Positions 51,218-60,696 of a DNA stretch of 64,000 bases are shown here, piece by piece. Source of the DNA: Tateyamaria sp947503385. Lineage in GTDB: Bacteria; Pseudomonadota; Alphaproteobacteria; Rhodobacterales; Rhodobacteraceae. Location of the stretch: assembly GCF_051195235.1 (NCBI RefSeq), contig NZ_JBNFZM010000007.1:124001-188000 (forward strand), read 5' to 3'. Under the pieces are notes generated by a model. It was not told the DNA's origin, ran no database searches, and saw nothing but the letters and a program-made list of their open reading frames with translations. Numbering within the stretch: position 1 is the first letter of the stretch; every line of letters begins with the position of its first letter. A program made the translations under genes and the position numbers.

Positions 51218-53056
51218 TTATTCGGCGGGTTGCCCCACCACGTCGCCCGCCTTGGCACGGCGGCTGTCGTTGAACAGCGCCTTGATCAGCGACACCATCA
51301 TCAGCACCATGACGATGGTAAAGGGCAGGGCGCCGATGATCATCGCGTCTTGCAGCGAGGCCAGCGGATCACCGCCACGGCCCGAGGCACCCGCGATGAT
51401 CAAACCGCCAATCACGCCGGTCATGATCAGGCCCCAGATGATCCGGTGCTTGACGCCGGTTTCCTGCGCGCCGCCCGACATGATCGTGTTCATCACAAGG
51501 ATGCCCGAATCCGCCGAGGTGACGAGGAAGGTCATGATCAGCACCACGCACATCACGGTAATCGCTGACAGGAAACCGCCCTCGATCATGTAGCTGAGGG
51601 TGACAAACAGCTTGTTGGTGTTGGACGCGCCAATGATGGCGCCCTCTGCCACGCCTTGCAGTTCCAGATCAATTGCGGTGCCGCCCAAGATGGTCATCCA
51701 CGCAAAGCACACCAGCGCCGGGGCGAAGACACAGCCGAGAATGAATTCCCGGATTGTCCGGCCCTTGGAGATGCGCGCGAGGAACAATCCGACAAAGGGC
51801 GAGAACGCGATCCACCATGCCCAGTAGAACGTCGTCCACCCCGATTGCCAGCCAAACAGACGACCTTCGGTGCCCGCCGCATAGGCTGCGGCCTGTGCCT
51901 CGGGTGCGAGCGCTGCCGCGGCCCCTTCGAGCCCGCCGGTAAAGCCGTCAAGGCTGCCCCATGCATTCGTTGCTCCGCCATAGAGGTCGGTGGCAAGGGG
52001 GGCTGCCGCCTCTGGCAGATTGGCGGTGAACGCCTCTTCGCTCAGCGGGCTGTAGGCCTCAAAACTCAACGGAATGAACTGGATGATATAGTCCACCAGC
52101 GCTGTGCCGTAGGTTGTCATCGCGAACATGAAACTGCCGAAGATGACAAATGTCATCAGCAGGATGATGGACAGGACGAGGTTGAGGTTCGACAGGTATT
52201 TGATGCCGCGGCCCACGCCTGACACCGCAGACAGGATCGACAGGAACATGATGACGGCCAGTGCGGACAACAGGCCGACCGTGGACGGCGTCGGCGGCGC
52301 GTCACCTTCGGCGACACCCATCAGCCATCCCATACCGGTGACGGCATAGACCCCGTCGACAAACTGGCTGACGCCGTAGCCGATGGTGACGGACACGCCA
52401 AGGATCGTGGCCACAACGCCCAGCACGTCAACGATGTGACCCACGATGCCATTGGCGACCTTGCCCAGAATGGGTGTCAGCGCCGACCGAATGGTCAGCG
52501 GCATGTCCCGCGTATAGGCGTAATAGGCGAGGCTCAGCCCGGTCACCACATAGATGGCCCACGCGTGAAATCCGTAGTGAAGGAACGTGTAGCGATAGGC
52601 TGACGTCAGCGCTTCGGGTGAATTGCCCGCGACGTTGCCTGCCACCGTTTCAGGGTTTGACCCCCACAGACCCAGCGGTTCGGCGGTGGCAAAGACCATC
52701 AGGCCAACGCCCAGACCTGCGCCGAACATCATGGAGAACCATGAAAAGTTGGAAAACTCGGGTACAGTGTCATGCCCGCCCAACTTTCGCTTGCCCGTCG
52801 GCAGGATTGCCAGCGCAAACAGGAAGAAGGCGAAACAGCCGACCGAGATGATGTAAAAGGCGTTAAAGCCCTGCAACAACGCCCAGTTCCAACTGTCGAG
52901 CGTGCCATTGGCGCTGACCGGAAAGATGATGGCCCACAGCACAAGAGCGACCATGATAGTCTTGGATTTGAGCGCGATGGGAAGGCTGTAGCCTTCATAA
53001 AATCCGGACTCTTGTTTGTTGATATCAAGGTCCGTGAACGGTTCCTTTATCGCCAT
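51218..53056 (-). CDS. BCCT family transporter, 612 residues
   Basis: Twelve membrane segments of the betaine/choline/carnitine transporter family. Diagnostic blocks are FSNFSWFSMMFGAGLGVGLMVFATAEP and WTTFYWAWWIAFSPFVGLFLARISKGRTIREFI, the BCCT signature. An unusual ~100-residue insert rich in Ala, Gly and Pro (about 345-400) lies before the signature. It would import betaine-like onium compounds such as glycine betaine, choline or DMSP, usually with Na+. It is divergent from a second BCCT gene. Substrate not readable; DMSP is plausible from the nearby dmdA-acuI genes. Confidence 0.9.
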   Translation of the reverse strand: MAIKEPFTDLDINKQESGFYEGYSLPIALKSKTIMVALVLWAIIFPVSANGTLDSWNWALLQGFNAFYIISVGCFAFFLFALAILPTGKRKLGGHDTVPEFSNFSWFSMMFGAGLGVGLMVFATAEPLGLWGSNPETVAGNVAGNSPEALTSAYRYTFLHYGFHAWAIYVVTGLSLAYYAYTRDMPLTIRSALTPILGKVANGIVGHIVDVLGVVATILGVSVTIGYGVSQFVDGVYAVTGMGWLMGVAEGDAPPTPSTVGLLSALAVIMFLSILSAVSGVGRGIKYLSNLNLVLSIILLMTFVIFGSFMFAMTTYGTALVDYIIQFIPLSFEAYSPLSEEAFTANLPEAAAPLATDLYGGATNAWGSLDGFTGGLEGAAAALAPEAQAAAYAAGTEGRLFGWQSGWTTFYWAWWIAFSPFVGLFLARISKGRTIREFILGCVFAPALVCFAWMTILGGTAIDLELQGVAEGAIIGASNTNKLFVTLSYMIEGGFLSAITVMCVVLIMTFLVTSADSGILVMNTIMSGGAQETGVKHRIIWGLIMTGVIGGLIIAGASGRGGDPLASLQDAMIIGALPFTIVMVLMMVSLIKALFNDSRRAKAGDVVGQPAE

Positions 53057-53514
53057 GTCTTGGCTCCCTGTTCTGTGTGCGGTCCGGCATCTTGCGTGTC
53101 ATTGACCGTGGGCTGAGGGTACACGATTTCCCGCTATTCGGGAAACGCCCCTGGGACCGGGCTTGCCACGCGGTCCGTGCGATCAGGGTGACAGGGTGTG
53201 GGGCAAAGGGCCGTGGAATTACGACGAACGGCCCCAGCGGTTTGACGCTTTTGGACGGTTTATTGGCTGTCATGGGACACGGACGCCAGACACATGCCGC
53301 CGCGATTCTCGATCGACCGCGCAGAAAGCAGGCGGCACGCTCAGCGTGAAATCGCCGCTCGCCCTGAAAACGCGGCGCCCTTTTTCACCGCACAAACAAA
53401 AACGGCGATCTGAGTCTCATTACGACCTGAAAGGGAGTAATTAATCCTTCGTTAATCAGTGCACCCGTGGTTTCCTGTCGGTCATAAAAAAGACAAACAG
53501 GAAGGTAACCCCTT
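53057..53514. other. 458-base divergent control region between two BCCT genes
   Basis: No gene is supported; short frames here lack family resemblance. A palindrome TTTCCCG-ctatt-CGGGAAA is at 53127-53145 and ATTAA-tccttcg-TTAAT at about 53440-53456, with AGGAAGG before the rightward gene. Both palindromes are candidate operator or hairpin sites for the two carriers. Confidence 0.5.
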
Positions 53515-55188
53515 ATGAAACCCCCTTTGACGGATTTGCCGATCCGCACGGCTGATAACGGTTTTTACCGTGGCTTCAGCGTCGATGTGACGGTCGTCAG
53601 TAAAATCATCATTTCGGTCCTTGTGGTCTGGTGCATCTTTTGGCCGACACAGTCGGGCCGGGTGCTGGGTGATCTCAACTCGGTGATCCTCGCCAACTTT
53701 GCGGCGTGGTACATCTGGGTCGTGGCCTTTTTCATCATTGTCTGCCTTGGCCTTGCACTTTGGCCGACGGCGGGACGCATGAATCTGGGTCAGCCGGGTG
53801 AAAAGCCGGAATTTTCCAATTTCTCGTGGTTCTCGATGATGTTCGGTGCAGGCATCGGTGTCGGCATGTTGACATGGGCCGTGGCCGAACCCGTCGCGCA
53901 TTTCGGATCGAACCCCGAAACCATCATGGGCGTGACGACGGGTGGCGAAGCGGACAACGTGCGCATGGCCTACAAATGGTCCTTCCTGCACTGGGGCTTG
54001 GGCGCTTGGGCCTGCTACGCGGTTGCGGGACTTAGTCTTGCTTTCTTCAGCTACCGCCGCGGTCTGCCGCTGACCATCCGGTCGTCGCTGACACCGCTGT
54101 TTGGCAAGTCGCTGTCGGGCAAGGTCGGGCATCTGATCGACATCGTGGCCGTTGTGGCGACCATTCTCGGTGTGGCGCAAACGCTGGGCTTTGGCGTGGA
54201 ACAATTCGTGGCAGGTCTGACCCGCATCGGGATCGGCGGCCTCATGGATGCCGAAGGCGGCGCGACATTCGTGGGCATCGTGGTGGCACTTGTGGCCATT
54301 ATGGGCGCATCCACGCTTTCGGCCCTGTCAGGTGTCGGCAAGGGCATCAAGTGGTTGTCCAACATCAACATGGTGCTGTCGATTGTCCTTTTGGGCTTTT
54401 TCATCATCTTTGGCGCGACATGGTTCGGTGCGACCGCCTTTGTGGTGGGGATCTGGGACTATCTGCTCGCGCTGCCACAGATGAGCCTCAACGTCTGGTC
54501 TTCGGATGGTGTCGAAGGGTCGGAATCCTTCCTGCTGACGCAGTGGCAGGGCTGGTGGCCGGTGTTCTACTGGGCGTGGTGGATCGCCTTTGCACCCTTT
54601 GTCGGCCTGTTCCTTGCGCGCATCTCGCGTGGGCGCAGCATCCGTGAGTTTGTGCTGGGCGCGATGATCGTGCCGTCGCTGATGTGCTTTGTCTGGTTCG
54701 CATGGGCCGGTGGCACCGCCATTGATCTGGAACTGAACGGTGGCGCCAGTGGCGTGATCTTTGACGCGGCCAATGGCGACAAGATCTTTGCCATGACCGA
54801 GTTCATGCTGGCCCCGATTGCCGAGGCGCTGGCCTGGGGCATGGCGATGTTGATCGTTGTGCTGCTGATGACGTTCCTTGTCACCTCCGCTGACTCCGCC
54901 GTGCTGATCGTGAACACGATCAATGCCGCCGGTGACGAAGGTCCCAAGGCGCGTCCGCACATCCTGTTCTGGGGTGGTGCGCTGGCGCTGGTTGTGGGCG
55001 GTCTGCTGATCTCTGGCGGTACGTCGGCGATCCAGACCGCGATGGTGATCGGCGCGTTGCCCTTCAGCGTGGTGATGGTGCTGATGTGTCTGTCGCTGAT
55101 CAAGGCGATCTACAACGATGGCAAACGCGAAGCCATTGGTGTGCCGACAGTGCATTCCGAGATCGAGGGTGCGACCCCCGCAGAATAG
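53515..55188 (+). CDS. BCCT family transporter, 557 residues
   Basis: Twelve membrane segments; FSNFSWFSMMFGAGIGVGMLTWAVAEP and WWPVFYWAWWIAFAPFVGLFLARISRGRSIREFV mark the BCCT family. It lacks the Ala/Gly insert of its divergent neighbour. The strong AGGAAGG ribosome site lies 9 bases before the ATG. It imports an onium compound; with the neighbouring copy the cell has two carriers perhaps of different affinity or substrate (glycine betaine, choline, DMSP). A strong intrinsic terminator follows. Confidence 0.9.
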   Translation: MKPPLTDLPIRTADNGFYRGFSVDVTVVSKIIISVLVVWCIFWPTQSGRVLGDLNSVILANFAAWYIWVVAFFIIVCLGLALWPTAGRMNLGQPGEKPEFSNFSWFSMMFGAGIGVGMLTWAVAEPVAHFGSNPETIMGVTTGGEADNVRMAYKWSFLHWGLGAWACYAVAGLSLAFFSYRRGLPLTIRSSLTPLFGKSLSGKVGHLIDIVAVVATILGVAQTLGFGVEQFVAGLTRIGIGGLMDAEGGATFVGIVVALVAIMGASTLSALSGVGKGIKWLSNINMVLSIVLLGFFIIFGATWFGATAFVVGIWDYLLALPQMSLNVWSSDGVEGSESFLLTQWQGWWPVFYWAWWIAFAPFVGLFLARISRGRSIREFVLGAMIVPSLMCFVWFAWAGGTAIDLELNGGASGVIFDAANGDKIFAMTEFMLAPIAEALAWGMAMLIVVLLMTFLVTSADSAVLIVNTINAAGDEGPKARPHILFWGGALALVVGGLLISGGTSAIQTAMVIGALPFSVVMVLMCLSLIKAIYNDGKREAIGVPTVHSEIEGATPAE

Positions 55189-55214
55189 GCGGACCGCCCT
55201 TGGCAACAGAAACA

Positions 55215-55248
55215 GGCCCCGGCGCGGCAGTGCCGGGGCCATTTCTTT
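55215..55248 (+). terminator. Intrinsic terminator after the BCCT gene
   Basis: Nine-base perfect stem GGCCCCGGC/GCCGGGGCC with 8-base loop, followed by ATTTCTTT. A standard rho-independent terminator. Confidence 0.85.
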
Positions 55249-55333
55249 GCGATGACCTTGGGTAAAGTCCCCGTGGCTTGATCCATATCCGCACGCCCTA
55301 CGTAAGATTACCAAACAGTTACGGAAACCGAGA

Positions 55334-56752
55334 GTGAGCAGCTCCCCCATTATCATGTGGTTCCGGCGCGACCTGCGTCTGAGCGACCACACCGCCTTTG
55401 CCGCCGCCTGCAAAACGGGGCGGCCCGTGATCCCTGTTGTCATCCGCGATGACAGTATCAACGATCTGGGCGCAGCCCCAAAATGGCGCTGGGGCCTGGG
55501 TGCGGCGCATGTGGCCCAATCGCTCGAAGCCAAGGGCAGTCGGCTGATCTGCCGGTCGGGCGACGCACTGACGGTTCTGCAAGCGCTGATCAAGGATACA
55601 GGGGCAGGGGCCGTCTATTGGTCCCGGCTGTATGATCCGCAGGCGGTGGTGCGCGACACTCAGATCAAGGCGCGCCTGAAAGAGGCGGATATCGACGCGC
55701 GCAGCTACGGCGGGCACCTGATGTTCGAGCCGTGGACAACCGAGACCAAGACCGGCGGCTTTTACAAGGTCTACACCCCGTTCTGGCGCGCGGTGAAAGA
55801 CCGCGATGTCGACGTGCCGCTGCCCACGCCGGGCAAGGTGCCCACACCCGAGACGTGGCCGGGCAGTGAGGACATCATGGACTGGGATCTTGGCCGCGAC
55901 ATGCGCCGTGGGGCAGAGATCGTGCGCCCCTTTGTGCGCTTGGGCGAAGACGCGGCACGCGACCGCTTGGGTTATTTCACGGACGAGCTGATCGCAGGCT
56001 ATGATGCAGGGCGCGACCTGCCTGCCGCTGACCGCACGTCGAACCTCAGCGAAAACCTCGCCTTGGGAGAGATCAGCCCGCACCAATGCTGGCACGCAGG
56101 TTTTGCGGCACTCCAAGAGGGCAAAGCGGGGGCGGAGACGTTTCTCAAGGAACTGGTGTGGCGCGAATTCGCCTATCACCTGATGCATCACACGCCGCAT
56201 ATTCTGGCCGACAACTGGAAACCCGACTGGGACGCCTTTCCTTGGAACACCGATGAGGACACCGAAGAGGTCACGGCTTGGAAACAGGGGCGCACGGGTA
56301 TCCAGTTTGTCGATGCCTCCCTGCGCGAGATGTACGTAACGGGCCGGATGCACAATCGCGGTCGCATGATCGTGGCAAGTTATCTGACCAAGCACCTGTT
56401 GACTGACTGGCGGATTGGCCAAAAATGGTTCGAAGACTGCCTGATCGACTGGGACCCGGCCTCGAATGCGATGGGCTGGCAGTGGTCTGCGGGATCGGGG
56501 CCGGATGCGACACCCTATTTCCGGGTGTTCAACCCGGTCACGCAGCTTGATAAATTCGACAAGAACCGCGCCTATGTCAGCCGCTGGATCGCCGAGGGGC
56601 GCAGCAATCCGCACGAGGACGCACTGGACTATTTCGATGCCATACCGCGCGCATGGGGTTTGTCGCCGTCCGATACCTATCCCGCCCCGATTGTGGCTGC
56701 GGACGAAGGTCGCAAACGCGCGCTAAGCGCTTATGAAAACCGAGATTTTTGA
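55334..56752 (+). CDS. phr: Deoxyribodipyrimidine photolyase
   Basis: 472 residues from GTG 55334. The N-terminal antenna-binding alpha/beta domain begins IIMWFRRDLRLSDHTAF. The C-terminal FAD domain has WREFAYHLMHHTPHI, RTGIQFVDASLREMYVTGRMHNRGRMIVASYLTKHLL, and DWDPASNAMGWQWSAGSGPDATPYFRVFNPVTQ, which hold the FAD and electron-transfer Trp. It repairs cyclobutane pyrimidine dimers with blue light. It is followed by the CFA-like gene. Confidence 0.96.
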   Translation: MSSSPIIMWFRRDLRLSDHTAFAAACKTGRPVIPVVIRDDSINDLGAAPKWRWGLGAAHVAQSLEAKGSRLICRSGDALTVLQALIKDTGAGAVYWSRLYDPQAVVRDTQIKARLKEADIDARSYGGHLMFEPWTTETKTGGFYKVYTPFWRAVKDRDVDVPLPTPGKVPTPETWPGSEDIMDWDLGRDMRRGAEIVRPFVRLGEDAARDRLGYFTDELIAGYDAGRDLPAADRTSNLSENLALGEISPHQCWHAGFAALQEGKAGAETFLKELVWREFAYHLMHHTPHILADNWKPDWDAFPWNTDEDTEEVTAWKQGRTGIQFVDASLREMYVTGRMHNRGRMIVASYLTKHLLTDWRIGQKWFEDCLIDWDPASNAMGWQWSAGSGPDATPYFRVFNPVTQLDKFDKNRAYVSRWIAEGRSNPHEDALDYFDAIPRAWGLSPSDTYPAPIVAADEGRKRALSAYENRDF

Positions 56753-56826
56753 ATGAGGACGGCTCCGAACGGTTGCGTCCGCCAGACTGTCCAGTTAGCC
56801 TGACAGTCATGCTGATGGGAGAGAGC

Positions 56827-58035
56827 ATGATCCTGACCAACACTGATGGCCAAAGCCATCTGCCGCGCTATTTTGCCCGCGTTTTTTCCATGGCGCAGAA
56901 TACAAATACCGGGCGGCTCGACTTTGTGTTGCCCGATGGCCGAACCTTTCGGGTCGAGGGGCCAAATCCCGGACCTGTGGCCGCGGTGCACATCCACAAC
57001 AAAGACCTGTTTGCCCGGCTGATCCGCGAGGGCGATCTGGGTTTCTGTGACGCTTATCTCGACGAATGGTGGAGCACGCCGGACCTTCAGGCCTTTATGG
57101 ATTGGGTCCACGCCGACAACGAAGACATCTATGATGGTTTTCCGGGCATGGGGCTAGTGCGCCGCTTTGAAAAGTTCCGGTTCTGGTTGCAGCGCAATCA
57201 CAAGGAACAGGCGCGCAAGAACATCAGCTATCACTACGATCTGGGCAACGATTTCTATAGCCTCTGGCTGGACGAGACGATGACCTATTCCTCGGCCCTG
57301 TTCGAGACCGGACAGGAAAGCCATGAGGCCGCCCAAATCGCCAAATATGCCAGCATGGTGGACCAGATGGGGGCCCAGCCGGGGGATCACATTCTGGAAA
57401 TCGGCTGCGGCTGGGGCGGGTTTGCGGAATACGCAGCCAAGGAACGCGGTCTCAAGGTCACGGGCCTGACCATCAGCGAAGAACAGTTTAAGTACGCTCA
57501 GAAACGCATTGAAAAAGCAGGTCTTTCCGGTCAGGTCGAATTCAAGTTGCAGGATTACCGGGATGAACGTGGCACCTATGATGGCATCGCCTCGATCGAG
57601 ATGTTCGAAGCCGTGGGCCAGAAATACTGGCCGACCTACTTTGAGACAGTGCGCGAACGGCTCAAACCCGGCAAGAACGCCACGCTCCAGATCATCACCG
57701 TCACCGACAGACGCTGGGATGTATACCAGCGAGGCGTGGATTTCATTCAGAAATACATCTTTCCGGGCGGGATGCTGCCCAGCCCCTCTGCCTTGCGCAC
57801 GCAGGTGCAAAAGGCGGGACTGGCGGTGGAGCGGTCCGTGGAATTCGGTCAAAGCTACAACATCACGCTGCGCCGCTGGCACGAGACGTTCAACGAAAAG
57901 TGGGACCAGATCGCCGATATGGGATTTGACAGCCGCTTTCGCCGGATGTGGAATTTTTACCTCACCTCTTGCGCGGCCACGTTCGAAAGTGCCAACTGCG
58001 ACGTAACGCAGATCACAATCAAACGTCTCGGATAA
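56827..58035 (+). CDS. Cyclopropane-fatty-acid synthase-family methyltransferase
   Basis: 402 residues from ATG 56827 with GGGAGAG upstream; a TTG at 56749 that overlaps the phr stop is less likely. The N-terminal domain (DGRTFRVEGPNPGPVAAVHIHNKDLFARLIREGDLGFCDAYLDEWW) and the SAM domain (NISYHYDLGNDFYSLWLDETMTYSSALF, ILEIGCGWGGFAEYAA, GLTISEEQFKYAQKRIE, SIEMFEAVGQKYW, VTDRRW) match CFA synthases. It methylenates unsaturated phospholipid acyl chains with SAM, or methylates a related lipid. Confidence 0.9.
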   Translation: MILTNTDGQSHLPRYFARVFSMAQNTNTGRLDFVLPDGRTFRVEGPNPGPVAAVHIHNKDLFARLIREGDLGFCDAYLDEWWSTPDLQAFMDWVHADNEDIYDGFPGMGLVRRFEKFRFWLQRNHKEQARKNISYHYDLGNDFYSLWLDETMTYSSALFETGQESHEAAQIAKYASMVDQMGAQPGDHILEIGCGWGGFAEYAAKERGLKVTGLTISEEQFKYAQKRIEKAGLSGQVEFKLQDYRDERGTYDGIASIEMFEAVGQKYWPTYFETVRERLKPGKNATLQIITVTDRRWDVYQRGVDFIQKYIFPGGMLPSPSALRTQVQKAGLAVERSVEFGQSYNITLRRWHETFNEKWDQIADMGFDSRFRRMWNFYLTSCAATFESANCDVTQITIKRLG

Positions 58036-58054
58036 ACCATGATGGATTACGCCA

Positions 58055-58495
58055 ATGCCTGACGCAGCCAAACTGGTTGGCGCAATGGGGTTGGCGATCC
58101 TCGCTTTTGTCGTGTCAGGCATGGTGATGCGCCTGTTCGAAGAGGACACCAATTTTGGCTGGTTCGTTCATGTGAACGTTCTGTTGGGTCTTGCCGTGGG
58201 TTGGGTGTTCATCGGACGGCGCGCGGGACGGGGCTGGACATCTGCCGTCAATGTGGGCCTGACGGGCGGCGTTGTGCTGGTGTTCTGGGGCCTGTTCATC
58301 CAGTCCTGCAACGAGATGACGCGCCTTGCGATGAAGAACCGCTATGACGGTGCGGGCGAGGCGCTGACAGCCGTGTTCGAGATCGGCGCAGAATGGGTGA
58401 TCCTGATGTCGACCATTCAAATCTGGGGAACCGTGGCAATCGGGGGCGTCCTGACCGGGATCGCAACCGAAATTGCCTGGCGCAGATGGCGCTGA
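58055..58495 (+). CDS. trgA: TrgA-family membrane protein
   Basis: 146 residues, four hydrophobic segments (VGAMGLAILAFVVSGMVM, HVNVLLGLAVGWVFIG, NVGLTGGVVLVFWGLFI, TIQIWGTVAIGGVLTGIA). It matches TrgA, first described beside cysK in Rhodobacter sphaeroides where the locus raises tellurite resistance. Order trgA-trgB-cysK is the same here, and the genes nearly abut. Function at molecular level unknown. Confidence 0.85.
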   Translation: MPDAAKLVGAMGLAILAFVVSGMVMRLFEEDTNFGWFVHVNVLLGLAVGWVFIGRRAGRGWTSAVNVGLTGGVVLVFWGLFIQSCNEMTRLAMKNRYDGAGEALTAVFEIGAEWVILMSTIQIWGTVAIGGVLTGIATEIAWRRWR

Positions 58496-58500
58496 CGCGC

Positions 58501-59607
58501 ATGTCCCGCATGTTCTTTTTTGGCACGTTACGGCACAGGCCGCTGCTCGCCCTTGTGCTGGGCCGCGCGCTCAACAGCCTTGATGTGACCGATGACAGCT
58601 TGCCGGGATACCGCACGGACGCTGTCGCCGAAGGCCCGTTCCCGATGCTGACCCCGGACAAGGGCAGCGCGGCACCGGGTATCGTTGTCTCGGGCCTGAC
58701 CGAAACGGACCGCGCGCGGCTTGACTACTACGAGGCCGGTTTTCAGTTTGACGTGGTGCCTTGCACAACCGCGTCTGGGCTGACGGCAGATGTCTATGTT
58801 TCGGACACGCCGGATTGGACGGCGGCAGGCCCGTGGGATCTTGACGGCTGGGTCCGCAAGTGGGGCGACATGACCGCGTTCGCCGCTCAAGAGGTCATGG
58901 CCGGGTTCGGCACCGTCCCCGCAACCGAAATTGCCCGCCGCTTTCCCCGCATCCGTGCCCGCGCGTGGAGCAAAGTGCTCGCACAGCAAGGCCGCCACGG
59001 GGCAGGGACGATAGACGGCGCGGTCGAGATTGTGCGCCGCACGCAGCCCTATTCCGACTTTTTCGCGCTGGAGGAAATCGCGCTGCGGCACGCGCATTTC
59101 GACGGCTCCATGTCTGACACGCTGGACCGCGCGGTGTTTGTCAGCACCGACGCGGCCATTCTGTTGCCCTACGACCCCGTACGCGACCGTGTGCTGTTGG
59201 TCGAACAAATCCGCCTTGGCCCGATTGGGCGGGCCGACCCGGTTCTGTGGCAACTGGAACCCGTGGCGGGGCTAATTGATCCCGGCGAGGCGCCCGAAGA
59301 CGCGGCCCGACGCGAGGCGCAAGAGGAGGCGCACCTGACCCTTGGTCGACTGGAGCCTGTGGGCGAATGCTATGCCTCACCCGGCGCTGCCACGGATTTC
59401 TTTCACCTGTTTGTCGGTTTGTGTGATCTGCCGGATGATGCCGCCGAAGTTGGCGGGGCTGTCGACGAAGGTGAAAATATCCGCAGTCACCTGATCGACT
59501 TTGCCGACCTGCTGGCCATGGCCGAGGACCGGCGCACTGCAAACGCGCCGCTGACGCTGCTGGTCTACTGGCTGGCGCATCACCGGGCGCGGCTTCGGAT
59601 GGGTTGA
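58501..59607 (+). CDS. trgB: TrgB: gamma-glutamylcyclotransferase-like and NUDIX fusion
   Basis: 368 residues from ATG 58501 (ATG 58486 overlaps trgA and is possible). The N-terminal domain starts FFFGTLRHRPLLALVLGR, the GGCT/AIG2-like YGTLR-type loop. The C-terminal domain from about residue 215 is a NUDIX hydrolase with the box GLIDPGEAPEDAARREAQEEA around residue 256. NUDIX enzymes cleave NDP-X compounds such as ADP-ribose. The fusion is typical of TrgB. It is third-party to tellurite resistance, and the link to cysteine synthesis is through the adjacent cysK. Confidence 0.88.
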   Translation: MSRMFFFGTLRHRPLLALVLGRALNSLDVTDDSLPGYRTDAVAEGPFPMLTPDKGSAAPGIVVSGLTETDRARLDYYEAGFQFDVVPCTTASGLTADVYVSDTPDWTAAGPWDLDGWVRKWGDMTAFAAQEVMAGFGTVPATEIARRFPRIRARAWSKVLAQQGRHGAGTIDGAVEIVRRTQPYSDFFALEEIALRHAHFDGSMSDTLDRAVFVSTDAAILLPYDPVRDRVLLVEQIRLGPIGRADPVLWQLEPVAGLIDPGEAPEDAARREAQEEAHLTLGRLEPVGECYASPGAATDFFHLFVGLCDLPDDAAEVGGAVDEGENIRSHLIDFADLLAMAEDRRTANAPLTLLVYWLAHHRARLRMG

Positions 59608-59640
59608 GGTCATGCCTGCGGCCCGCTACACCCAAGAAAC

Positions 59641-60696
59641 ATGGCCAAAAGGATGACCCCGATGCAGTTTGCCCCCGACCTTGCCGCTGCCGTTGGCAAC
59701 ACGCCCCTGATCAAGCTGCGCCGCGCCAGCGAAGAGACGGGATGCACCATTCTGGGCAAGGCTGAATTCATGAATCCGGGCCAGTCGGTCAAGGACCGCG
59801 CCGCCTTGTCGATCATCAAACACGCCGTGGCCAGCGGAGAGTTACGCCCAGGCGGCACGATTGTCGAAGGCACCGCCGGGAACACGGGTATTGGTCTGGC
59901 GCTGGTCGGGGCTTCGATGGGGTTCAAGACGGTGATCGTCATCCCCGAAACCCAGAGCCAGGAAAAGAAAGACATGCTGCGCCTTGCCGGTGCGGAATTG
60001 GTGCAGGTTCCGGCGGCCCCCTATCGCAATCCCAACAATTTTGTGCGGTATTCCGGACGTTTGGCTGCCGAACTTGCCAAAACGGAACCGAATGGTGCGA
60101 TCTGGGCCAACCAGTTCGACAACACCGCCAACAGGCAGGCGCATGTCGAAACCACGGGGCCCGAAATCTGGGAACAGACGGATGGCAAGGTTGATGGATT
60201 TATCTGTGCCGTAGGTTCGGGCGGGACATTGGCCGGTGTGGCCGAAGTTTTGCAGCCCAAAGGCGTCAAGATCGGCATCGCCGATCCCGACGGTGCGGGC
60301 CTCTTTAGCTATTACACCACGGGCGAGATTGCGATGCAGGGCGGGTCCATCGCCGAAGGTATCGGGCAAGTGCGCATCACGGCCAACCTCGAAGGGTTCA
60401 AGCCCGATTTTGCCTACAACGTGCCTGACACCGAGGCACTGCCCATCGTCTTTGACCTTCTGCAAGAGGAAGGGCTGTGCATGGGGGCCTCTACAGGTGT
60501 GAACGTGGCGGGCGCGATCCGTCTGGCCTGCGACCTTGGACCGGGCCACACCATCGTCACCATCTTGTGCGACTTTGGCACACGGTATCAGTCAAAACTG
60601 TTCAACCCGGATTTCCTGCGCGAAAAAGACTTGCCGGTGCCCGGCTGGCTTGATCGCGGACCGGCCTCCATTCCCGGTGTGTTTGAGGACGTTTGA
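59641..60696 (+). CDS. cysK: Cysteine synthase A
   Basis: 351 residues. PLP binds Lys51 in NPGQSVKDRAALS. The phosphate/substrate loop reads EGTAGNTGIGLALVG, GSGGTLAGVAEVL follows, and the late GLCMGASTGVNVAGAI is conserved. It makes cysteine from O-acetylserine and sulfide. It is about 40 residues longer than E. coli CysK at the C-terminus, as usual in this alphaproteobacterial type. It ends in TGATG shared with the next gene. With trgA-trgB it forms a conserved tellurite/sulfur block. Confidence 0.94.
   Translation: MAKRMTPMQFAPDLAAAVGNTPLIKLRRASEETGCTILGKAEFMNPGQSVKDRAALSIIKHAVASGELRPGGTIVEGTAGNTGIGLALVGASMGFKTVIVIPETQSQEKKDMLRLAGAELVQVPAAPYRNPNNFVRYSGRLAAELAKTEPNGAIWANQFDNTANRQAHVETTGPEIWEQTDGKVDGFICAVGSGGTLAGVAEVLQPKGVKIGIADPDGAGLFSYYTTGEIAMQGGSIAEGIGQVRITANLEGFKPDFAYNVPDTEALPIVFDLLQEEGLCMGASTGVNVAGAIRLACDLGPGHTIVTILCDFGTRYQSKLFNPDFLREKDLPVPGWLDRGPASIPGVFEDV

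Noticed and set aside
53025..53444. Short frames on both strands between the BCCT genes
   Set aside because: No ribosome site or family resemblance, and they overlap the divergent control region.
56749..56826. TTG start for the CFA-like gene overlapping the phr stop
   Set aside because: ATG 56827 has a better ribosome site and gives family-like length; the 26 extra residues are not family-like.
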